A DNA stretch of 64,000 bases from Incurvaria masculella (taxonomy: Eukaryota; Arthropoda; Insecta; Lepidoptera; Incurvariidae), in assembly GCA_946894095.1 (NCBI GenBank), contig OX335642.1, positions 28,283,021 to 28,347,020 on the forward strand, in the 5' to 3' direction. Position 1 is the stretch's first letter; every line of letters begins with the position of its first letter. Made by a program: the position numbers and the translations under genes. Of this stretch, positions 1-10,799 are shown piece after piece. Under the pieces are notes generated by a model. The model ran no database searches. It saw only the letters and a program-made list of their open reading frames with translations, and was not told the DNA's origin.

Positions 1-93
1 TTGTAGTGAGACCGACAATGGCGAAATGTAAGATTTCGGCCGTTTGCAAAGAGATGGCGTCTTTCTCAGGGTAGGCCACGGAAGGTTTTTTTT

Positions 94-330
94 ATGCAAC
101 CTGACATGGATGGCTAATACCACACAACTACCATTATGATATTAGCCCAATACACCACATTCCCGAAGGAATTAGGTGCCATGCCAGGACCTTCCATGAG
201 CACGGCTACATTGAACTGGATGGAAATCACGGACAATTTTTCATTGCCGCTTCGACCATCTTTTCATCCAATGGTACCAACCCGGGCGGGCTTAAGCCCT
301 ACCCCCTAGTGGGGGAAGGGGACCTACAGA
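94..330 (-). repeat. SINE copy, tail and body, head missing
   Basis: Read on the minus strand this is the common body and tail of the main SINE family of the window. It includes the stretches GCCCGCCCGGGTTGGTACC, GGTCGAAGCGGCAATGAAA, CCATCCAGTTCAATGTAGCC and a terminal TGGTATTAGCCATCCATGTC followed by an A-rich end. The Pol III promoter head is absent, so the head type cannot be told. Confidence 0.85.
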
Positions 331-1133
331 GGCACCATGTTCCGACACTTATCTATCTATATGTTACGGTTAAAGCTCGATGTTGGATAAAGTTTGAAAT
401 TTTTTTTTCCTTGAAGGTAATTAAAATTTTCAAGATATACCCGTATGGAGTGCACCAATTTCGAGTTTATGGTTATGAAATCGATAACCTTACCCTAAAT
501 GTTTCTAGTTTTTTCATACAAAAAGTAATAAAAAACCCTTTTAAAGTTATTTTTTTTTCTTGGCATCAACTCTTAACACTCAACATGTGTAGTATAATAT
601 CTCTCTTCTTTCTTTTTCAGACGAAAAAAGGATAGATTTATTTTATTTAAGTGCCTAAACATACCTTATGTCATTAGGCTCTGTAAGTTACCATTGTGAC
701 AGCAACACTCATTAAAGTTGTCTAGCAAATAAATATCCACCACCGATGGTAGGTATTTACAATGTGGGAAATAACCTCAAAGTTCATCTTTAGCAGTTTT
801 TACTGAATTATCCCCATTATAGATAAAACTGAAAGTCGCACATTTTTACTTATATGATGCGAGGAATTAAAGCAAAGTGGAGTGGTGCTTTTGTAATTGG
901 CATTCTCCTTTCGGTTCAAAAAAAATTTCGTTAAACACTTAGCAGGGTACGAAATTCAACTATGCGTGAGATTTAGCCCCGGTTGCACGAAGAGACGGCT
1001 GAGTTAATCAATGTTCAAACACGTCACTTTAGTGATCAGTATAGAGTTCCTTCCATACTGTCCACACAAAGTGACGTGTTTGATCATACTTTGACGTTGA
1101 TTTTGATGTTTTGTCCTTTTGTGCACTCGGCCC
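331..1133. other. No gene seen; AT-rich with one inverted repeat
   Basis: The open frames here are short and low-complexity. The only structure noticed is a perfect 15-bp inverted repeat (CAAACACGTCACTTT at 1016-1030 against 1068-1082, 37-nt spacer), probably a remnant of a small foldback element. Confidence 0.5.
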
Positions 1134-1683
1134 TTAAGGTGGCTCATCCCGCTCATCTCCCCATACAAAAGGGGAAAGAAGATCACGCCCATAATTCTTG
1201 CCAGAGATCCAAAATTTTGCTCGAAATAGCTTTATTTGATCGAACTAGATGTCTGATGACCATTGGCATTGTAAAATTGTGTTTGGTTTCTAAGTTATAA
1301 GGTCCGAAAGTTCGAATTTTTCGCGCGTTTCATACAATAACTTTGAAGGTGGATTACGCAATGATAAAGTAAGAACATCGTAAAAAGATTAGTCATCAGA
1401 CATAGCTTATTTAATCAAGATTTATGATATGTTTAGTTTTTGTTAGATTTTTTACTACAGCGGTCGTGGTTTACTTTTAGCTATAAGTCGTTTTAAAATT
1501 AAAATTTTCGTAAATCTTACCAACATGTACACTATGTACATTATCTTTTTTGTGGACATGTTGCATCTTCCTCATCACGGAGCCTGTATTTTTCTTTGAA
1601 ACAGAGAAGGTCCCAGAGCGCAACAGCACGGTTTTATACCGTGCCCGCGAATGAGTTAGGCCCGCCGGGTTGGGCCGCCTTAA
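1134..1683 (+). mobile_element. TTAA-bounded TIR element, family P, copy 1
   Basis: A non-coding element of about 550 bp begins TTAAGGTGGCTCATCCCG and ends with the imperfect inverse, CGGGTTGGGCCGCCTTAA. Related copies are at 20224-20751, 38424-38657 (half), 50830-51293 (inverted) and 63233-63766. Conserved interior landmarks are TTTACTACAGCGGTCGTGG and CCAGAGCGCAACAGCACGG. TTAA at both ends would fit piggyBac-type target duplication, but no transposase is present, so the superfamily is inference. Confidence 0.8.
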
Positions 1684-1757
1684 TCACTTAGTTGCCTGTT
1701 CACCCCGAGAGTTCATTTACCACTGTAAACCCCAGCAAAACTGTGTTGTTTTAGTAC

Positions 1758-2088
1758 AGCTCGTGGTGGAGAGGCTAAATAAAGGACTTGCCTTTCATGC
1801 GACAGTTTATGGGTTCAAATCCTCGCCCCGGTTATGCACCACTTTCTTTCTCTTTCTGACTTGGATAAGTGCATTTTGTTACGAATGTGAGCTGTTCGTT
1901 GGTTCGGAACTGGGTTGGTACCACCGCATTGGAAGTAACTATGGTTGAAGCGACAATTATAAATTCTGTGTGTTTTCCATCCATCCAGACGTGCTCATTA
2001 AGGGACCTCCCTTGAATGGCACCTAATTCCTTCTGGGTATGGTATTAGCGTTCCATGTTAGATTCCACAAAAAAAAACCCGTAGCTAT
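1758..2088 (+). repeat. tRNA-head SINE
   Basis: The copy starts with a tRNA-like head (GCTCGTGGTGGAGAGGC as A box; GGGTTCAAATCCTCGCC containing the B box GGTTCAAATCC). The shared SINE body follows with an internal deletion after GGTTCGGAAC, and it ends in an A-rich tail near 2087. Confidence 0.85.
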
Positions 2089-2139
2089 CGCTGCCATAAA
2101 CCATATTTTCAATTCTTTTTTACATTCTCGATTAATTCC

Positions 2140-2300
2140 GCTCGTGTTGGTACCCTCGCACTGAATGAATAATGGTCAAAGGGGTAATAAAAATCCAGTT
2201 CGATATAGCCATGCAATCCGGCATTTCACCTAGTTGTATTTTGGGGTTATATCATGACGGTAGATGTGGTCCCATGTTCAGTTACAAAAATAAAAAGTAA
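2140..2300 (+). repeat. Degenerate SINE body and tail
   Basis: Diverged remnants of the shared body (GTTGGTACCCTCGCACTGAA, CCAGTTCGATATAGCC) and tail (ATCATGACGGTAGATGTGG, GTTCAGTTACAAAAATAAA) are recognisable in order. Confidence 0.6.
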
Positions 2301-2834
2301 GGTGTTAGAAGGTAATACGGTAAAACAATTATGAACACATTTATTAAATAGAGTACGGACTTCTTGTCAATCCTAGAAAGAGCGCTGCACCTTGTTTTGA
2401 TAGAATTCTAGTGAAGCATCAGAAAAATATCAAATCCATGCAAACATAGCATATCTGAATAATCATACATAAATCATCATAAATAATCATTTGTAAACTT
2501 CATAACCTCATATTAGAAATACCAAATATCAAGTAAATTGTTTACGTATTGTAACGGTGGTTTTAAATGATTATTTTAACATGGAGAAAAATATCTTACG
2601 GGCCAATCTTTAATGCTTTTACTAGTGGCTCCAATGTATACGTATACGATTGCCCGTGTGCGTAACTCGAATCAATCTAACTACCACATGCTGGCCTTGA
2701 TAAGGGAAACTACAAACAAGGACCATGTGGCAAGATGACTTACATCTAGTAAGTACAGCACCCAGTATTTTATGTACTGTCAAACGACTAAGGCGTAAGA
2801 CAGTCAGAAGGGGCGCGGTGAGAATCGGGTGTCG

Positions 2835-3008
2835 CATTGTATAAAAGATGGTCGAAACGGTTCTCATTTTTTTAAGGTTTCTCCATCCAGTCCAATGTAT
2901 AAAGGGAAGGGACTGGCAAATCACTTAATTCCTTCGGGAATGCGGTGTATTGGGCGAATATTATGACCGTAGGTGTGATATTCACCATGCAATTCCAATT
3001 CCATAAAA
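2835..3008 (+). repeat. SINE 3' half
   Basis: The 3' half of the SINE body is present: AAAGATGGTCGAAACGG, CCATCCAGTCCAATGTATAA, AATTCCTTCGGGAATGCGG, then the tail and an A run. It abuts a LINE 3' end on its right. Confidence 0.75.
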
Positions 3009-3011
3009 AAT

Positions 3012-3160
3012 CAGTCAATCAGTCAGTCATTTAGTCAGTGTGTTTGCGTCCACTGCTGGACATAAGCCTCTCCAATCTTTCTCCAGTCCTCCCGGCCCTC
3101 AGCGGTACGGAACCACTGCTTTCCGCCGACGGACTCGATGTCGTCTTCCCACATGTTATA
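3012..3160 (-). pseudogene. LINE ORF2 C-terminal end (endonuclease/RT type)
   Basis: On the minus strand this reads like the extreme C-terminus of LINE polyproteins (GGKQWFRTAEGREDW, then a glycine-glutamate-alanine-tyrosine context and QQWTQTH) followed by a simple AGTC-rich tail. A second copy of the same end lies at 59076-59310 on the + strand. It is 5'-truncated, as is usual for dead LINE insertions. Confidence 0.7.
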
Positions 3161-3420
3161 TAAATACAGATGTTGAATATTATAAGACTGAGTGATGTGC
3201 CCTGACGACCATTACGAATTGTCTTTACGAAAATGCGTGAAAGTTTACTCGTTTTCTCTTTTGTTCTTCTCACCAGCGACATTGTGGAATGGCCGAGTCT
3301 CTCAGTAATTGCAGCGGAGAAAGACAGTTGAGCCCTGAGGGAACCCTAGTGTCTGAAATGTGCAATTCACAGAAGCGCAGTGCAGATTTAGCCCCTCTCA
3401 TTCTCATGCCAGGTACTGGG

Positions 3421-3510
3421 CACACTTATTTATTTTTTATATAAGTTTATTGCACTCAAAAAAAAACTCGGGCAAAAGGTACAACTTAATGCCGGAGGCA
3501 TTTTCTACCA
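3421..3510 (+). repeat. Dispersed repeat with GGTACAACTTAATGCC core
   Basis: The segment TTTATTGCACTC..CGGGCAAAAGGTACAACTTAATGCCGG recurs at 39762-39835. It resembles the 3' untranslated end of a LINE, but no coding part is attached. Confidence 0.55.
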
Positions 3511-3583
3511 GTCTACCTTTGGGTATCGTGAGCAGTAGTGCGAGTAGTAACTATGGAGAAATAGCTTTAGAGGAAACATAATT

Positions 3584-3688
3584 ACTACACAATATACAAC
3601 AAATACACATTATACTTAAACTTAAATATATAACTTATATAACTACACAATATACAACAAATACACATTATACTTAAACTTAAATAAC
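3584..3688. repeat. 58-bp tandem duplication
   Basis: A stretch of about 47 bp beginning ACTACACAATATACAACAAA is repeated exactly 58 bp later in otherwise AT-rich sequence. It looks like local slippage. Confidence 0.8.
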
Positions 3689-4269
3689 TGTACATAACTA
3701 ACTAATAACTACATAAATATCAATAAATAAATACTAAATACTACGTATTCAGGATAGGATATTCAACTTCTGCAGATTATGATTCTGGAGCCAAAACAGG
3801 TGGATATAACAAAAACTCGGCTACGTTGAACAATGAGAGCTTTAAACAAATGTTCATGCTGACATTGATCTTTTCATTCAATGAGATGGTACCCAGGCCT
3901 CCAGGTTACCCATTACAGTAAAGGAACCTTCAGTTTTACATGTATTTAGAACCATGCATTCATGACGATTTATAAAATGAAATGAAATTAAATTTATTTG
4001 TGTACTTATGGGTAAACAAGCCTTTACATATGTTTTTCAGTATCTCCATAAGTTATCAGTTACGGCGTACAAAAGAAAACACATTGTTAAAACATGGACA
4101 GAGAATACAAAATGTTTAAACCTAAAACTTGTTAGTGTGTAGAAACTCTTTTACTGAGTAAATGCTTTATTTACTAGCCAATCGTACAATTCACATTTAT
4201 AAATCATAGGTAAGGTCCCTTAATTCTTTAGGGATGCAATTATATAATTTTGGAGCCATAAAAAATACG

Positions 4270-4596
4270 CTATTGCGATAAACATATTTTTTTGCAAGAC
4301 ATACTTCTTGTATTATAATTGTGGATAGAAATTATATTTTCAAAATATTTTGGATACCTTTTAACAAACAAACATACATCATAATTATAAAGTGCAGGTA
4401 AAGACAATATATTAAATTCTTTAAACAATGGTTTGCTAGAATCTAATTTATCTGCTCCACATATCGACCTTACACATATTTTCTGAACAATAAATGCTTT
4501 GAGTGCGTTAGTTGAGTTGCCCCATAATAAAATACCATATTTTAGGACTGACGCTACATATCCATGATATGTAGGATATGCACATATCCAACTCAT
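4270..4596 (-). pseudogene. LINE reverse-transcriptase C-terminal fragment
   Basis: An open stretch of about 109 codons has the thumb/C-terminal signature of jockey-type LINE ORF2: SVLKYGILLWGNS, then a QKICVRSICG segment and a following FKEFNILSLPALYNYDV segment. There is no upstream polymerase motif and no start of its own, so it is a 5'-truncated dead copy. Confidence 0.75.
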
Positions 4597-5085
4597 ACCG
4601 AGAAAAAAAGTGGTTTATAAATGGGGCGGGATTGGAAACGTGACCTCTCGCGAAGACTTCTCTTCATTATATGAGTCGCCTTCTTACGCAGTCGGGTAAA
4701 AAATAAATCTATGATCATTTAGTACTGTTTATTATGCATAGCCAAAATCACTATTTGGATAAACTACAAATAAAATAATGCGAATATGACTATAAGAATA
4801 CCGACATTTGTTATACAAAAATGTGTACGATCATGGAAAACATTGTAAAGGAACCCACTACTTCGTTGGTGTTAGCCATTGACCAGACAACCCTCGTGTT
4901 AGTCATAACTAGATAGCATACTAATAGGCTCGACTTTTGTAATTTGTTCCAAAACATATCTTTATGTGAATGAAGACAAGAATATTATGTGTCACCCAAG
5001 AACTTTCTAGAATGCAAACATAAATCATAATATCATGTAATCGGTAGGTTAGGTATCATCGATCAATACATCTAATTGCGACAAA

Positions 5086-5093
5086 TATATAAG
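5086..5093 (+). promoter_or_regulatory. Candidate TATA box of the ionotropic receptor gene
   Basis: TATATAAG lies 161 bp upstream of the receptor ATG. A TCAACT context about 25 bp downstream (5111) could be an initiator. This rests on motif and position only. Confidence 0.4.
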
Positions 5094-5246
5094 GGAGTAG
5101 TTATAACCTGTCAACTCTAATGACAACTCAATATCTAGAGCATTTTATCAAAGCGCATATTTATCATTAATTATTCCAGGTAAAATTTTTTTGGCGTTGA
5201 TTTTCTTATTTACCATCATTTGTCGTTGTCACCTCATCGAACAATA

Positions 5247-7121
5247 ATGTGGCTGTGGTTATTCTGTGTGGCCTCAATCGCGCTACCTCTTTGCCTTTGC
5301 AACCATATCACCATAAGCAATGGTGACCAAAAAAGTGAAGAAATGTTGAACCTTACCGCTAACTGTCTAAGTCGTATAATCGGTGGCCAAAAGGAGATCA
5401 CTGTCATCATACCTCCACCGGACCCGGTTCATAGAGCAGACGTGCTCGCGCAAGCCTTCATGATTTGGGCAAAGAATCATGCAAGTTTTTATTCCACCCT
5501 TTTAAACTGCACCCAACGGAGACAATCAGAGCTAAAACACAGTAGTTATGTGTTTTTCTTGAATGATGTTGAGCAAATCAAAATTATTCTGGACTCTTGT
5601 TATAACGGGTCCTGGCCAAGTGATGCCATTGAATCCATAATAACCTTACCACCGAAATACAAAGAGTCTGACTTAAGTATTGAATACTTTAAGAAAATCA
5701 ATCTATCAAACACCTTCATTGCATTCCAAACTGAAAATTGCATGACACCTGTGAAGCTTTATGGTTTTATAAATAATGCATCTATTCTGACCAACATTGA
5801 TTTCAATTGCACAAAAGCTTATCAAGGAAAGAGGATTATTGGAAGAAAGTCATTTACTGATCGACGTACCATTAAAATAAAGATTGGCATTATTTTTCTA
5901 GCTCCTTACACTTTTCCAAAAGGTGTTATAGAGGGTGTAAAAGGATTTGGATCCAAGCCCAGATATTACGGGGTCGAGATAGGTATCCTTGAAGCAATGG
6001 ATTTTTCCCTTGAATACTCTGAAAACCACGATATGGGAGTATGCGATTGTAAATACAAGCTGTGTAGTGGGCTGATAAAAGAACTTCTGAACGAAGATAT
6101 AGACCTGATAGTAGGAGGAATAAAAAGTAATTTTAATCACTCTGAACTGGAAGCAAGCTATCCCATTATCAATTCGAAACTAATCGCTGTAGTAAAATCC
6201 AGACCAAAAGATATGATTGCCCAAGTGCTGCAAATTTTTTCATTTCAGATTTGGATTTCTTTTGGTGTTCTATATACGATTTGCACATTCACTAACTATT
6301 TTGTAGAAATGCGGGCACAATCGATAGGCTGCAAGCCATCTTTAACAGGCATTTTCCTGGATTGGTATGGTGTCTGTATCGGAATGCCGGGAAGATGTTT
6401 TAACAATTACATGAGTCTGTTATTTTTGGCATTCATTTGGGTGGTGTTTTTCCTCCGTTCGGCTTATCAAACATACTTAACGAGCAGGATGCTCAGTTCT
6501 TCGGGAATCGGCGCGGTCAATAATCTCATCGAGCTGTGTCAAGAAAACTTCACAATTTTCATCGGTTCTGTTAACTTCGACACCGTACGAAAAAACGGAC
6601 TTACCATTCAGAATTGTACACTTCCTCCGAAGAATTTCATTAAATGTGATAGTGCACTGAGTTGCCTTTATATGTCCCCAAATGAAGGTAAATATGCGGC
6701 GACGATGTATTTGGCGACCTACACCGCTGAGTTGTGGCGTTACGTTACTCCGGAAGTCGACAATATATTTCATGTCATCGACGAAGTGATCTCGCTGGAA
6801 CCGATTTCGTATCTTCTCCGCAAGGGAAATCCACTTTTAGAGAAAATCAAGATTCGTGGTTTGGAACTTCGGGCATCAGGCGCAATTCATTACTTCGTAA
6901 ATGCTGCAGAAAGATTCAGCGTTCAAAATCTCAGAAACGAAAAGAGAAGAATCGGTGCAGAAAAGGACTTGAGACCTCTTTCGATGCGACATGTCTATTT
7001 TGCATTCATAAATTTGATGTTTGGCTTGTTCTTATCATTCATCAGTTTTTTGCTTGAAATCATTTTGCATAATTTTTTTAACAAAAATAAGTCCGTCAAT
7101 GAGGATGAACGCTCATTCTAA
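5247..7121 (+). CDS. Divergent ionotropic receptor (IR family), intronless
   Basis: A single-exon gene of 624 aa for a predicted chemosensory ligand-gated cation channel. I place the start at ATG 5247 (context AACAATAATG) because it opens a good signal peptide (MWLWLFCVASIALPLCLC). The frame stays open upstream only from a TTG at 5220. The ectodomain has several N-glycosylation sites (NLT, NCT, NGS, NLS, NAS). The S1 half of the ligand-binding domain begins near residue 208 (IKIGIIFLAPYTF). M1 is near 326-348. The pore loop follows with M2/M3 at about 387-416, where the SYTANLAAF-like element of glutamate receptors is degenerate (SAYQTYLTSRML). S2 (LEPISYLLRKGNPLLEKI) is near 517, and the last membrane helix is at 582-607. 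Glutamate-binding residues are not conserved, which is typical of divergent IRs (taste or contact chemosensing). The orthologous group cannot be set from sequence reading alone. Confidence 0.93.
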   Translation: MWLWLFCVASIALPLCLCNHITISNGDQKSEEMLNLTANCLSRIIGGQKEITVIIPPPDPVHRADVLAQAFMIWAKNHASFYSTLLNCTQRRQSELKHSSYVFFLNDVEQIKIILDSCYNGSWPSDAIESIITLPPKYKESDLSIEYFKKINLSNTFIAFQTENCMTPVKLYGFINNASILTNIDFNCTKAYQGKRIIGRKSFTDRRTIKIKIGIIFLAPYTFPKGVIEGVKGFGSKPRYYGVEIGILEAMDFSLEYSENHDMGVCDCKYKLCSGLIKELLNEDIDLIVGGIKSNFNHSELEASYPIINSKLIAVVKSRPKDMIAQVLQIFSFQIWISFGVLYTICTFTNYFVEMRAQSIGCKPSLTGIFLDWYGVCIGMPGRCFNNYMSLLFLAFIWVVFFLRSAYQTYLTSRMLSSSGIGAVNNLIELCQENFTIFIGSVNFDTVRKNGLTIQNCTLPPKNFIKCDSALSCLYMSPNEGKYAATMYLATYTAELWRYVTPEVDNIFHVIDEVISLEPISYLLRKGNPLLEKIKIRGLELRASGAIHYFVNAAERFSVQNLRNEKRRIGAEKDLRPLSMRHVYFAFINLMFGLFLSFISFLLEIILHNFFNKNKSVNEDERSF

Positions 7122-7395
7122 AGCGATTTTTTTTATTTTATTATAACTCCATCCACAATTTCAGCAAACACTCGAATAATGTTTTACCAGAAAGAGATAC
7201 GCATCGGCAACGAGACTTTTAAATTTCATGATAGCGAAATGGCATGACTCATTTTTTATGAAAATTATTAAATTACATTGGTGTAGTCATTTTCTCATGT
7301 AATCTATTTATTATTCATAAAATTTTAACCACAACTGAAGGCCGTTTTAGCCGCTGTGTGATTACATAAATATCATCGTCATTTAGTTTTTCTGT

Positions 7396-7665
7396 GTTCC
7401 ATACTAATATTATAAATCCGAAAGTAACTCTGCTTGTCTCTCTGTTACGCTTTCACGCCTAAACCACTGAACCAATCATGATGAAATTTGGGATAGATAT
7501 GTCTATTGACTCTGGACTATGGGCGAAAATTAAACTCAAATAGGGCGAAAAGGAGGATGAAAGTTTGTATTGGGAACTCATATGACAAAATATGGTAGGT
7601 TCAGCCTGATATTAGTCCGAAACGACATTGACCCGAGCGGACCTGGGTAGCTCAGCTATTATTTG
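7396..7665 (+). repeat. Dispersed lepidopteran-type repeat (CCATACTAATATTATAAA)
   Basis: It begins CCATACTAATATTATAAA, continues with GTCTCTCTGTTACGCTTTC and a GATGAAATTTGG segment, and ends in a GGGTAGCTCAGCTA-like end. This layout is familiar from non-autonomous repeats in Lepidoptera. It has no coding potential. Confidence 0.55.
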
Positions 7666-8039
7666 AATAAAATGATTAAGCAGAATTAAATAATTCAAAT
7701 CTTTCAATCAGAACCATTCGGTACAGGAACCGTTACGTTGTACTCAATATGATGCCTTTTTGAAATTATTAAATGTTTATTTTTATTTAGTTATAAGAAC
7801 AATTTAAATCCATAACTAAACGTAATATTGCTATTATGTGTTTCCACGTAAAAATAACATCGGCTCGATTTGTCATAGCTATTTTCGTCGCTTAGTTCGT
7901 TAAGACTATGGTTTTTACATTGACTCTTCATGTGGTCAATGTAAAAACTGGGTTATAAGATGCCGGCAACCCTAAAAAACTGGTAAGGACAATATCTTTA
8001 AAGTCGTCGTCAATATTTACGTGGGTGGCTAAGCTCACA

Positions 8040-8238
8040 CCTCTGTCACGATATTATCCCACCACACAGCGTGGGAAATAGGTGCCATGCCGGAATTTGC
8101 CGGAAAGGTTCCCTTCCGGCAAATTTCGGTTTAATTTTAATTTCTACTTAGATCATCTTGCATTCAATGCATTAAGAAGGAGGCCTACAGTTTTACGTGG
8201 AATCAAGTGGTAAGAGACCAAATCCCTTTGGTCTCTTA
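8040..8238. repeat. SINE fragment and two short perfect hairpins
   Basis: 8045-8092 is a degraded minus-strand SINE tail piece (ATATTATCCCACCACACAGC, GGTGCCATGCC). It runs into a 12-bp perfect inverted repeat (AATTTGCCGGAA at 8094-8105 with 8114-8125). A second perfect 12-bp hairpin with a 4-nt loop is TAAGAGACCAAA at 8211-8222 with 8227-8238. Confidence 0.7.
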
Positions 8239-8334
8239 CGACTTGCATGGGAAGAAATTCAGCGGGACCATTTGAATTATTCATAGGTGCCGGAACCCCC
8301 ACAACACGTCTGCCATCAATGCTCTCCATTGCAG

Positions 8335-8392
8335 ACGCTCCTCCTTCGGATCACGTGTCTGCTGCTCTACCCAACTGAGCTGCGCAGACGAT
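8335..8392 (-). repeat. tRNA-like fragment
   Basis: On the minus strand CGCAGCTCAGTTGGGTAGAG is an excellent tRNA A-box/D-arm. No cloverleaf or B box follows, so this is a tRNA-derived SINE head rather than a tRNA gene. Confidence 0.55.
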
Positions 8393-8475
8393 TAATGTCA
8401 GCCAATTTAAAAAAAAAACATGAATTGTGAGTTAATCACTCACATATGTTCTTAGATTTACACCGGCGATGTACA

Positions 8476-8917
8476 TAATGTTTTGAAAACTTACGGTTTT
8501 CCAGTATGCAATGCCGTGCTGTGCCGACATGTTTCAAACTTCAACAGGGACGACAGCATCAGGCTCTCTCCGTCATGGACGCCTCAAGTCAACTTGACTT
8601 GCTCAACATAGACCGAAGGGCACACAAGTCACAGTGGCACCAGCTGACACCGTTAGCTATGTGTGCACGAAGCCCTATAAGTCTATGGTGCAGCAAATTG
8701 ACAACCTACCCGCATCCACGAGGCAACCCGAACCTACCGACACCTACAATCATCGCAGCCGACGCGACGCCCGCCAGTTACCGTTTGACGAGCCGGGCTG
8801 TCAGACGTAACTCCGGGGCAACGAAGTGGCCCTGACGATGCTTCCGTCGTTGGAGGCGAAACACGTCGGCAAAGCACGGCATTGCATACCGGAAAACTGT
8901 ATGTTTTCAAAACATTA
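8476..8917. mobile_element. 442-bp foldback element with ~60-bp terminal inverted repeats
   Basis: The left end (TAATGTTTTGAAAAC, CAGTATGCAATGCCGTGC, GCCGACATGTTTC) is mirrored at the right end (GAAACACGTCGGC, GCACGGCATTGCATACCGG, GTTTTCAAAACATTA). The interior of about 320 bp is moderately GC-rich and non-coding; its one frame of about 100 codons starts without convincing features. A diverged relative sits at 16408-16615. Confidence 0.8.
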
Positions 8918-9605
8918 ATTGCTCACAATTTATATTTTTGTTGAGTAAAGTCAATAATAAAGAGCTGGATAAAAGGGGGTTTATCGTTAAAAAATATTTC
9001 TTACAGCAACGCTTGCAGACGTCATTGCTTGGGGACAATTAAGTAAAAAAAATTGTTTGTACGCAAACTAACACAATGTAACAGTAATTAATTTAATAAA
9101 AATTTAAAACAAGACCAGAATACTACCCTACATTATCTTAGCGTCACATATTTCGAATTCACAAAGCGTAAAAACGGCGTAAGTGCAGCCAGGGTCATAA
9201 ATTAGACAAAATAAGCCAGGCAACGTATTACTGGATGGCGTTGGGTGACCATAATTGTGCACGTTCTTTTAACTGTTCTTTGTTTGATTTCCGTTTTATT
9301 GTAATTGCACTATAAACAAATATTTCTTTTTTTTATTTCTATTTTCAAAAAGCTTGGCGAGTATTAAGGTTAGTCATTGTAACATTATTTGCAATCTGTT
9401 TCGTATCGATAGAATATAGATAGATAAGATGTAGAAGCTCCGATACATCTCAATTCGTTAATATAAGCATATGCAAAGTTAAACTATGATTTAAGTCGGG
9501 TGTCGCTGAATGTTAAAGTTACAGCATATGTACCTACCTATATTAGTAACGGTTACATAGAAATCCTGACAATCGAGATAAATCACAGTTTCATACCCCA
9601 GGGAC

Positions 9606-9812
9606 GCCTTGAGTTGCCTTGCGTCACGGATGCAAGCAGTTCCATGGTTAGGAATCCATGTACAACTGTCGGTCCCTTCCCCTAGTAGGTGGTTGAGTTA
9701 AGCCCGCCCGGGTAAGTACCATCATACTGAATGAAAAAGATGGTCGAAAGTGTTTCCATCCATCCATGGCACTAATATCGGTCAGCTAATCCATGTCCAG
9801 TTACATTAAAAA
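9606..9812 (+). repeat. SINE body copy, partial head
   Basis: Shared body landmarks are seen in order (CAGTTCCATGGTTAGGAATC, GGTCCCTTCCCCTAGTAGGT, AAGCCCGCCCGGG, a deleted middle, then TAATCCATGTCCAGTTACAT plus A run). The tRNA or 5S head is not identifiable. Confidence 0.7.
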
Positions 9813-10339
9813 TCACTTCTCTTGATGTCATTTACGGATTATGCCAGGTCTCAAATTGTTACTCGATGACGTAAATGTTTACCAAAAAATATTTAAACTT
9901 ACCTACTGCACAAAACGTTCCAGGCTTTAGTCAGGCAACCTAGTATTTTTAGGAAAACTTTTCTAATCTGCGCAACCACAAATGGTTCCTATGGTGTTAC
10001 TCGACGTTGACGACGGTCTCGTATAAATAGAAAGAAAGGTTTTCGTTCATTATGGTTTTTCTTGACTCTGAGTTTTACGAACCGGGGTCACCCTACCGTG
10101 TGTTACGAGTGCCGTTTTGTTCCCTTTGCGCACGTGTGCGACCCGCCATCAAGAAGGTGGGGCTCATTAAAATATAGCGCCACTTTTCATTAATTAATGA
10201 CCAAATGCAAAATTATAGAAACACATGACCCGTGCATTGCTGCCTGGGTCACACTCGTTCATGTGGATTATTTTAGGCTGCGGCCCTGGAATGATGGTAG
10301 AAGTAACCGAAACTCGTTTGTGGGGGGGCGGCCGTAGAC

Positions 10340-10500
10340 GCTTTACATACAATGGCGACAGCGCCAGCGAGTGAGTTCGCTTGCGAATTCGCTTACTACT
10401 GATTTTCTAGAGCTCCAACGACCTGTAAAAACTTCACAGAAATATATTTCAGTGATTATAGTTGCGTCGCCATAGTAAAATTATGACAAAAATGAGCGTC
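10340..10500 (+). repeat. Dispersed repeat family D, copy 1
   Basis: The segment with TACAATGGCGACAGCGCC, GAATTCGCTTACTACTGATT and CACTTCACAG-like phrases recurs, diverged, at 11280-11515, 17800-18060 and 48350-48570, and in inverted form near 30060-30200. No coding potential or clear ends were found. Confidence 0.5.
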
Positions 10501-10799
10501 GTTTCCTACGTCATTTTTATTTTATACCTTCATGGGTACATATGTAACATATTTTCCGGAATAAATAAATAAATCCCGTCGGTTCCTCGGAGAGGTTCGC
10601 AGAGACGATAATGCACCATGCATTATGAACACAGCATACCTACTACTTCTTACAATAATTTGAGGTAATACGACGACCCCTACATTGAATTATTAAAATA
10701 ATTTTATGAAAATAATCAGAAAAAGTTTAGAAAGGTGAAATTGATTTTTTTGACATTTTAATGGGTTAATTTTAGGAGGAAATTTCTTGCCAAGTTTTT

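Noticed and set aside
5170..5185. 5' UTR intron donor (CCAG|GTAAAA) upstream of the receptor
   Set aside because: No AG acceptor exists between it and ATG 5247, so it cannot splice into this exon upstream of the start.
5220..5246. Upstream TTG start for the ionotropic receptor (nine extra residues)
   Set aside because: TTG is not a credible insect start; ATG 5247 has a good context and begins a signal peptide directly.
8335..8392. Genuine tRNA gene
   Set aside because: Good A box, but no B box, acceptor stem or cloverleaf; it is a SINE-type fragment.
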